NCBI GenBank assembly: GCA_938091145.1
Contig: CALKMS010000144.1
Coordinates: 1 to 10,127 of the forward strand
DNA from: an uncultured bacterium
GTDB lineage: Bacteria; Actinomycetota; Aquicultoria; SKW223; CALKMS01
Reading direction: 5' to 3'
DNA length: 10,127 nt
Part shown: piece after piece, positions 6,306 to 10,127 of the stretch
How the letters are laid out: each line of letters starts with the position of its first letter
How positions within the stretch are numbered: position 1 is the stretch's first letter
Notes under the pieces: generated by a model
The model's database searches: none
The model's input: only the letters and a program-made list of their open reading frames with translations
What the model was told of the DNA's origin: nothing
Program-made: the position numbers and the translations under genes

Positions 6306-7284
6306 CTTTTAATTTAGAGAGTTGGTCTAGGTATTCTTCATCAGGTAAAGGAACATAACCTACATCAGCTACTAAGGTAGGAGCGTTTTCCAGATAGAAT
6401 TTAACAAAAGCTAAGACTTCTTTTCTTTTTAGAGAAGCCTGGTTTAAATATATGAAAAGAGGGCGTGAAAGGGGAGAGTAGCTACCGTTTCTAATAGTTT
6501 CCACTGAAGGATTAACACCATTAACTTTAACTGCCTTCAACTTATCCTTGTTTTGCTCATAATAAGCAAAGCCAAAGTAGCCTAGAGAATACTTCTCACC
6601 AGCCACTCCTTCCACCAGGATGTTGTCGTCAGTGCTCGCAGTATAGTCGGCACGGCTTTTCCCCTCCTCACCCATAATTACCTCAGTAAAATAATCGAAA
6701 GTTCCTGAGTCTGTGTCGGGACCAAAGAGAACAATTTTTTCTTTGGGCCATTCTGGTCTAATGTCACTCCATTTTTTCACTTTACTATTAGGTTCCCAAA
6801 TTTTTCTGAGTTCTTCAACAGTTAAATCTTTGCACCAGTCGTTTTCTTTGTTTACAACGACTGTTAGGCCATCATATCCCACTTTAAACTCAACATACTT
6901 GATGTTATTCTTCTTGCAAGCTTCTTTCTCTTCATCTTTGATTGGTCTCGAAGCATCATTTATATCAGTTTCGCCTACCACAAATTTTTTAAAGCCTCCT
7001 CCGGTTCCAGAAATTCCCACGGTTACTCTAACATCTGGATTTTCTTTTTGAAACTCTTCGGCTACCGCTTCGGTTATTGGAGCAACTGTGCTTGAGCCGT
7101 CAACCTTAATCTCGCCGCTCAACTTCTTTTCAGCTTGCTCTTTTTGAGTTTCTTTCGCTTCTTGAGCACAACCGCTGAGAATAACGGCGAAAAAGAGCAA
7201 AGTGGCAATGAAAGCTTTTTTTAGCGATTTGCCTCCTTTCTTTTTAGTAAGAATTCTTTTGAGCATCATCATTTGCTTTTCCAT
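6295..7284 (-). CDS. pstS: Phosphate-binding lipoprotein PstS
   Basis: The extracytoplasmic receptor that captures phosphate and delivers it to PstCA. The protein has 329 residues with a long basic n-region, a hydrophobic stretch and a lipobox LSGC with the acylated cysteine at position 39, so it is a membrane-anchored lipoprotein. The mature protein begins with a Glu/Lys-rich linker. Phosphate-binding loops are visible: DGSSTVAP, SGTGGGFKKF, NDASRPI and the helix start GPDTDSGTFDYF. The start at 7284 is chosen because AGGAGGT (7297-7291) lies six bases upstream; the later ATG triplet (codons 5-7) has no such site. It is the first gene of the pst operon and lies just behind the Pho-box ladder, so strong induction at low phosphate is expected. 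Confidence 0.97.
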   Translation of the reverse strand: MEKQMMMLKRILTKKKGGKSLKKAFIATLLFFAVILSGCAQEAKETQKEQAEKKLSGEIKVDGSSTVAPITEAVAEEFQKENPDVRVTVGISGTGGGFKKFVVGETDINDASRPIKDEEKEACKKNNIKYVEFKVGYDGLTVVVNKENDWCKDLTVEELRKIWEPNSKVKKWSDIRPEWPKEKIVLFGPDTDSGTFDYFTEVIMGEEGKSRADYTASTDDNILVEGVAGEKYSLGYFGFAYYEQNKDKLKAVKVNGVNPSVETIRNGSYSPLSRPLFIYLNQASLKRKEVLAFVKFYLENAPTLVADVGYVPLPDEEYLDQLSKLKDVK

Positions 7285-7316
7285 ACATCAACCTCCTTTT
7301 TAAATTTTACCTTTAA

Positions 7317-7322
7317 ATTCTA
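7317..7322 (-). promoter_or_regulatory. Candidate -10 box of the pstS promoter
   Basis: TAGAAT on the minus strand (7322-7317) differs from TATAAT at one base. It begins 10 bases after the last Pho-box core (7339-7333), the spacing used by PhoB-activated promoters in which the Pho box stands in for the -35 element. A second possible box, TAAAAT at 7309-7304, would leave almost no leader before the Shine-Dalgarno and is less likely. Confidence 0.5.
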
Positions 7323-7328
7323 ATCAGA

Positions 7329-7394
7329 AAAAGTTGAAAACTGGTTTAATTGAGGATAAATTTGGGTTTAAAAATGGTTAAAATTTAGTAAAAG
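7329..7394 (-). promoter_or_regulatory. Pho-box ladder: five to six 11-bp direct repeats
   Basis: Read on the minus strand, consecutive 11-base units are CTTTTACTAAA (7394-7384, weakest), TTTTAACCATT (7383-7373), TTTAAACCCAA (7372-7362), ATTTATCCTCA (7361-7351), ATTAAACCAGT (7350-7340) and TTTCAACTTTT (7339-7329). The shared core is TTWAAC(C/T), in register at every turn. PhoB/PhoP-type regulators bind head-to-tail to 11-bp direct repeats, for example CTGTCAT in enterics and GTTCACC in actinomycetes, so this is very probably the Pho operator of pstSCAB, bound by the regulator encoded at 8651-9319. Confidence 0.8.
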
Positions 7395-7410
7395 TGCTTG
7401 AGCTTTTACT
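7387..7410 (-). terminator. 8-bp inverted repeat at the end of the kinase gene
   Basis: AGTAAAAG and CTTTTACT (7387-7394 and 7403-7410) are exact inverse arms around an 8-base loop. The hairpin covers the kinase stop codon (7408-7406) and overlaps the outermost Pho-box unit. The stem is AT-rich and is followed by AAATTTT rather than a clean U-tract, so it would be at best a weak terminator; it might reduce readthrough from phoBR into pstS or be coincidental. Confidence 0.3.
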
Positions 7411-8647
7411 TTAAACTTTTATTGTCCCTCAAAGGAAGTGAGATCGTAAACTCAGAACCTCGGTTAAGATCACTTTTAACTTTGATTTCACCGTTGTGTG
7501 CTTCCATAATATGTTTTACTAAAGACAATCCCAGCCCAAAACCCCCCGTTGAGCGGGAACGATGCTTTTCACTTCGGTAAAAGCGACGAAAGATTCGAGA
7601 AATCTCCTTTTTTGGTAAACCTGGTCCACGGTCTTTAACAGAGATTAAAGCCTTATCCTTTCTCTTTTTAACCGTAACTATTACTTTCTCATTCAAAGGG
7701 CTGTATTTAATTGCATTGTCAAGTAAGTTGATAAGGGCTTGGGTTATGAGTTTTTTGTCTCCTTCTATGATAAAGTTGTTTTCATAATTAGTAACCAATA
7801 AAATTCCCTTTTCTTCAGCTTGAACCTGAACAGCTTCAATGGCCTGTTTAACCACATCTTTTATCTTAAATTTACTTTTTATTAAAACTGCCTCTCCACT
7901 GCTTTCTAACTTGGCCAGTTGCATCATTTTCTCAACAAGCTCAGAAAGGTTATTAACTTCTCTTTTTATATAACCTAAAAATTTCCTGCTCTCTTCGGGG
8001 TTTTCTAATCCTTTGAAATCCACCAGGGTCTCAACTGAAGTTTTGAGGGAAGTGAGAGGTGTTCTTAGTTCGTGGGAGAAATCAGAGACAAGGCTTTGCT
8101 TTAACTTTTCAAATTTTCTTATTTCAGTGATATCTTCTAAAACTACCAATGCCCCGCTGGGCTTGCCGTCTTTAAATAATGGCTTTATGTGAGCCCTCAC
8201 AACTTTTTTCGGGGTGCGTTTTGTCTCAATTTCAACGGTTTTTTCTTCGCCGGTCAGTGCATCCCTTATTGACTGAGAAATTTCCATTGTTAGACTCAGG
8301 GGAGAAAGTGGGGCTTTTCGGGTTTTCTTAGGCGAGGAGAGAAAGTGCTTGTTTGCCATGCGGTTGGTGTAGGTAATTTTCCCATTGGCATTGACAAGGA
8401 TAACACCAACGGGCATTTCATCGAGAATAGAGGTATGGATAGAAAGATTTTCTTGCAAAGACTCAGCCTTTTTTACCAGGTTTGCTAATTCTTCCTTCAG
8501 TTTTTCAAGCGAGAAAGTACCAAAATTTTCTTCAATTACCTCTTTTATTTTGCGAAAACTTATTTTTTGTTTAAAGTAAAGGTAAACAAAAAGGAGAGTT
8601 TGGCAAGAAAGAAGAATTAAGGCAAAAATGAGTGTTTTGAAAATAAT
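7406..8647 (-). CDS. phoR: PhoR-like sensor histidine kinase, probable AUU start
   Basis: Sensor kinase of the phosphate two-component system. Starting from ATT at 8647 it has 413 residues: one transmembrane helix (about 2-26), a coiled linker, a PAS domain (about 72-175), HisKA with SDFSHELRTPLTSL (phospho-accepting H192), and HATPase_c with the N-box NLLDNAIKYSP, DRGPGLP, the F-box region IFRRFYR and GGFGLGLSLVKHI. The only conventional start is TTG at 8458, which would remove the helix and 63 codons. The upstream frame is open to the regulator's TAG at 8653-8651, encodes a convincing membrane helix, and has no ATG, GTG or TTG. GGAGG at 8660-8656 lies eight bases before the ATT at 8647. A short sensor with no large outer loop fits PhoR enzymes that sense PstSCAB status. 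The kinase identity is secure; the start codon is inference. Confidence 0.93.
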   Translation of the reverse strand: MIFKTLIFALILLSCQTLLFVYLYFKQKISFRKIKEVIEENFGTFSLEKLKEELANLVKKAESLQENLSIHTSILDEMPVGVILVNANGKITYTNRMANKHFLSSPKKTRKAPLSPLSLTMEISQSIRDALTGEEKTVEIETKRTPKKVVRAHIKPLFKDGKPSGALVVLEDITEIRKFEKLKQSLVSDFSHELRTPLTSLKTSVETLVDFKGLENPEESRKFLGYIKREVNNLSELVEKMMQLAKLESSGEAVLIKSKFKIKDVVKQAIEAVQVQAEEKGILLVTNYENNFIIEGDKKLITQALINLLDNAIKYSPLNEKVIVTVKKRKDKALISVKDRGPGLPKKEISRIFRRFYRSEKHRSRSTGGFGLGLSLVKHIMEAHNGEIKVKSDLNRGSEFTISLPLRDNKSLK

Positions 8648-8660
8648 AAGCTACACCTCC
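8648..8660 (-). promoter_or_regulatory. Strong Shine-Dalgarno placed for an ATT start
   Basis: GGAGGT (8660-8655) lies within the last codons of the phoB-like gene; its own TAG stop is at 8653-8651. Eight bases separate GGAGG from the ATT at 8647, five from a CTT at 8650 and eleven from a second ATT at 8644. This site decides the kinase start: it has no purpose for any conventional start codon nearby. Confidence 0.7.
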
Positions 8661-9319
8661 AGCTTGTATCCCACGCCACGCACAGTCTTAATTAAATCCC
8701 CGTATCGACCTAATTTTTCTCTCAATCTCTTAATGTAAACATCAATGCTTTTTAAGGAAACATAATCGTAGCCCCATATTTGATTGGTCAGTTCCCTTCT
8801 GGTCCAGACACGTTTTGGTTTGCTTAAAAGCATTTTCATTATCGAAAACTCTTTTGGGGTTAGCTCTATAAGCTTATTTTCCAATTTAAACTCATACTTT
8901 TCTTCATCTAAATAAAAAGGGCCTAATTCATATAACTTTTTATGACTGTCTGTTTTATCTTTTTTAGTGCTTTCAAGTCTTTTTTTCATTCTTATAATGA
9001 GTTCCCGAATAGAAAAGGGCTTGACCAGATAGTCATCAGCTCCTAACTCAAGAGCTAAAACCTTATCAATCTCGCTGTCTTTGGCGGAAATCACTATAAT
9101 GGGAGTGTCTGAGTGGCTTTTTATAAAGCGGCAAAGCTCTTCGCCTCTTATTTCTGGAAGCATTAAGTCAAGGATTACAATGTCGGGCTTTTCACTGATG
9201 AATTTTTCTTTTCCCTCTCTTCCGTCTAAAGCCGATATGACTTCATAATTTTCTTTTTTGAAGGCAAGAGCCAAAGACTCGACTACACTTTTTTCGTCTT
9301 CAATTATTAAGACTTTCAC
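8651..9319 (-). CDS. phoB: PhoB/PhoP-like OmpR-family response regulator
   Basis: DNA-binding regulator of the phosphate response, 222 residues. The receiver domain has the acidic pair E7/D8, the phosphorylated D51 in VILDLMLPE, switch S78 in VISAKD and the conserved K100 in LVKPF. A basic linker (about 114-126) leads to an OmpR-type winged helix: LTPKEFSIMKMLLSKPKRVWTR, the recognition helix region SLKSIDVYIKRLREKL, and the terminal wing IKTVRGVGYKLEV, a canonical family ending. It is followed directly by its kinase in the same reading frame, separated only by TAG. The start is GTG at 9319, with no Shine-Dalgarno but an extended -10 motif just upstream, suggesting a leaderless message. Whether it answers only to phosphate is inferred from its place beside pstSCAB and the Pho-box ladder. 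Confidence 0.94.
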   Translation of the reverse strand: MKVLIIEDEKSVVESLALAFKKENYEVISALDGREGKEKFISEKPDIVILDLMLPEIRGEELCRFIKSHSDTPIIVISAKDSEIDKVLALELGADDYLVKPFSIRELIIRMKKRLESTKKDKTDSHKKLYELGPFYLDEEKYEFKLENKLIELTPKEFSIMKMLLSKPKRVWTRRELTNQIWGYDYVSLKSIDVYIKRLREKLGRYGDLIKTVRGVGYKLEV

Positions 9320-9335
9320 TAAAAAAATTTTATCA
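9320..9335 (-). promoter_or_regulatory. Extended -10 promoter of phoBR, probably leaderless
   Basis: TGATAAAAT on the minus strand (9335-9327) is an extended -10 (TG, one base, TAAAAT). Seven bases, TTTTTTA, separate it from the GTG at 9319, which puts the expected start site at 9320 or 9319. No Shine-Dalgarno and no clear -35 are visible. No 11-bp Pho repeats are seen upstream, so autoregulation by this regulator is not evident. Confidence 0.55.
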
Positions 9336-9483
9336 CTTTTGTTTTTTCGTTTTTTGAGATTTTGGCGGGAGATCGCTTAAGTCGGGTCTTTACTTTTGCT
9401 TGCTTTTCCTCCGGAAGTCAGGCAATATACAGCGCCCTCATATTCTATTTTTAACAGCCTTGATGTGAAAAGAATTTACACTT

Positions 9484-9500
9484 AAAAAGAGAGGAATCTC
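9484..9500 (-). terminator. Possible weak terminator behind the broken gene
   Basis: On the minus strand GAGA-TTCC-TCTC (9500-9489) forms a four-base-pair stem followed by five T's (9488-9484), 40 bases beyond the stop of the upstream fragment. The stem is too short to be convincing. The remaining 9320-9540 stretch, apart from the phoB promoter, shows nothing I can name. Confidence 0.2.
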
Positions 9501-9540
9501 AAAATGAAAGATCTGGCCCCTTTTGTTTTTTTATCGTTTT

Positions 9541-9840
9541 TTACTTAAAGTGAGGAACTGGAATTCTTATTTCTTTTTGTTGTTCCCCTTGATTAACAAT
9601 TTTGCCGAAGTATAAATCTGCATTCCAGAACTTGTTTTTGGAAGTTAGCTGCCAAGTATCTCCTTCATTATTTTCTGCTTTACTGTCAAATTGGTAGGGC
9701 ATAGCTACGTCTTTGCCTGTCTCCCAGGCTTCAGGCACAGCTTTAGCTACTACAGCACTGTCAATCCAGTTAGAGCTAAATGGAGTAACATCTTCGCCTT
9801 CTTCAGGATTTATAGTCACCACGGGGGAAACACTCTCCAC
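9541..9840 (-). pseudogene. C-terminal fragment of a disrupted unknown gene
   Basis: An open stretch of 99 codons ending in PHFK and TAA. I do not recognise the family. It is hydrophilic, with no membrane helix, and has a Trp-, Asn- and acid-rich pattern (SNWIDSAVV, GDTWQLTSKNKFWNADLYFGK) suggestive of a beta-rich extracytoplasmic or ligand-binding domain. It opens with a GTG directly after an in-frame TGA (9843-9841). Upstream of that TGA the same frame remains open for 29 more codons (9930-9844) with similar character (SFGSPSENKSVAIVVKNG), which suggests that the TGA interrupts a formerly longer protein. It could also be a small intact gene, but no Shine-Dalgarno supports the GTG. Confidence 0.5.
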
Positions 9841-9905
9841 TCATCCGTTTTTTACCACTATAGCCACTGACTTGTTTTCACTAGGGGACCCAAAACTGAG
9901 ATAAC

Positions 9906-10127
9906 CTAATAAGCTATTCTTTCCCCTGGATCAAGCATCCAGATACTTGTTTTAACTTGAGCTTCGGAGTTAAAAAAGTGGGGATAAAAACCGATTCCCT
10001 CTTTAACATTAGTTAAAGTGAAAAAGATGACTTCTTTTTTCTTTCTTTTTAAACTTTTTAAAGGACGAGGTTTTTGGAGGAATTTCCTTTGAATTGAAGC
10101 TCTTTTTGGCAAACAGCTGATAGAGGA
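9906..10127 (-). pseudogene. Upstream fragment of the same disrupted gene, runs off the window
   Basis: The frame is open from the window edge to TAG at 9908-9906 and ends VKTSIWMLDPGERIAY. The first possible start inside the window is a TTG at 10112, but the frame is open beyond it. The first 35 codons are very Lys/Arg-rich (SLKRKKK), while the other two frames over the same bases are also open for 23 to 38 codons, so the true frame may shift near 10030. A further shift between 9930 and 9906 would join this piece to the downstream fragment. The simplest reading is a decayed gene with at least one frameshift and one stop; sequence error at a contig end is the alternative. No domain is recognised. 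Confidence 0.4.

Noticed and set aside
8651..8653. Readthrough or reassignment of TAG giving a fused regulator-kinase protein
   Set aside because: The regulator ends in the canonical VRGVGYKLEV wing exactly at the TAG, and a strong Shine-Dalgarno sits over the stop for separate initiation. TAG also ends the PIG-L gene cleanly.
9466..9484. Near-inverted repeat GTGAAA...TTTACAC upstream of phoB as an operator
   Set aside because: The arms match only with an inserted base and the site lies far from the predicted start site, so there is too little to call an operator.
9841..9843. TGA read as Trp, Gly or selenocysteine in the right-hand gene
   Set aside because: A frameshift is needed as well to keep the protein open, the upstream part of the same frame has a second TGA and a TAA, and TGA is a normal stop for the PIN gene. 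No selenocysteine element was recognised.
9713..9904. Plus-strand frame opposite the broken gene
   Set aside because: Low-complexity Ser/Thr/Leu composition, no start context and no domain. The minus-strand reading is more protein-like, though neither is strongly supported.

Overview
The window looks like a moderately AT-rich bacterial chromosome segment. It carries a bacterial haem-pathway flavoenzyme, an AbrB/PIN toxin-antitoxin-like pair, a PIG-L deacetylase, and a complete phosphate-specific transport and sensing cluster (pstSCAB with a PhoB/PhoR pair). UGA is used as an ordinary stop. No rRNA, tRNA, CRISPR array or transposase was seen. Strong Shine-Dalgarno sites (pstS, the kinase) coexist with several apparently leaderless genes. 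I cannot name the lineage; a little-studied environmental bacterium is a reasonable guess because of the abundant REP-like CATTGCGAG repeats, but that is inference.

Layout. Bases 1-105 are an intergenic or edge stretch. Bases 106-2132 (minus strand) form a compact unit transcribed AbrB-like antitoxin -> PIN-fold protein -> protoporphyrinogen/coproporphyrinogen oxidase. It is driven by a near-consensus promoter (TTGAAA, 17 bp, TATAAT) that sits inside three 17-bp direct repeats and starts transcription about on the ATG. The PIN protein has lost all four expected catalytic acidic residues and overlaps the haem gene by four bases. Bases 2133-2788 hold no gene: the operator/promoter just described, then a cluster of REP/MITE-like palindromic repeats, then a probable leaderless promoter for the PIG-L gene (2789-3631, plus strand).

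Bases 3687-9319 (minus strand) are the phosphate module, read phoB-like regulator -> phoR-like kinase -> pstS -> pstC -> pstA -> pstB. The regulator and kinase probably form one transcript. Between the kinase and pstS there is a ladder of 11-bp repeats (consensus near TTWAACC), the form expected of a Pho box bound by PhoB/PhoP-type regulators, with a -10 element placed correctly after it. The expected loop is that the kinase phosphorylates the regulator at low phosphate, the regulator binds the ladder, and PstS (lipoprotein), PstC/PstA (permease) and PstB (ATPase) are made. No phoU is present in the window.

The kinase gene has no ATG, GTG or TTG between the regulator's TAG stop and a TTG 63 codons into its reading frame, yet that stretch encodes a clean transmembrane helix. 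A strong GGAGG is correctly spaced before an ATT codon, so an AUU start is likely. Bases 9541-10127 (minus strand, running off the window) hold what looks like a broken gene of unknown function.
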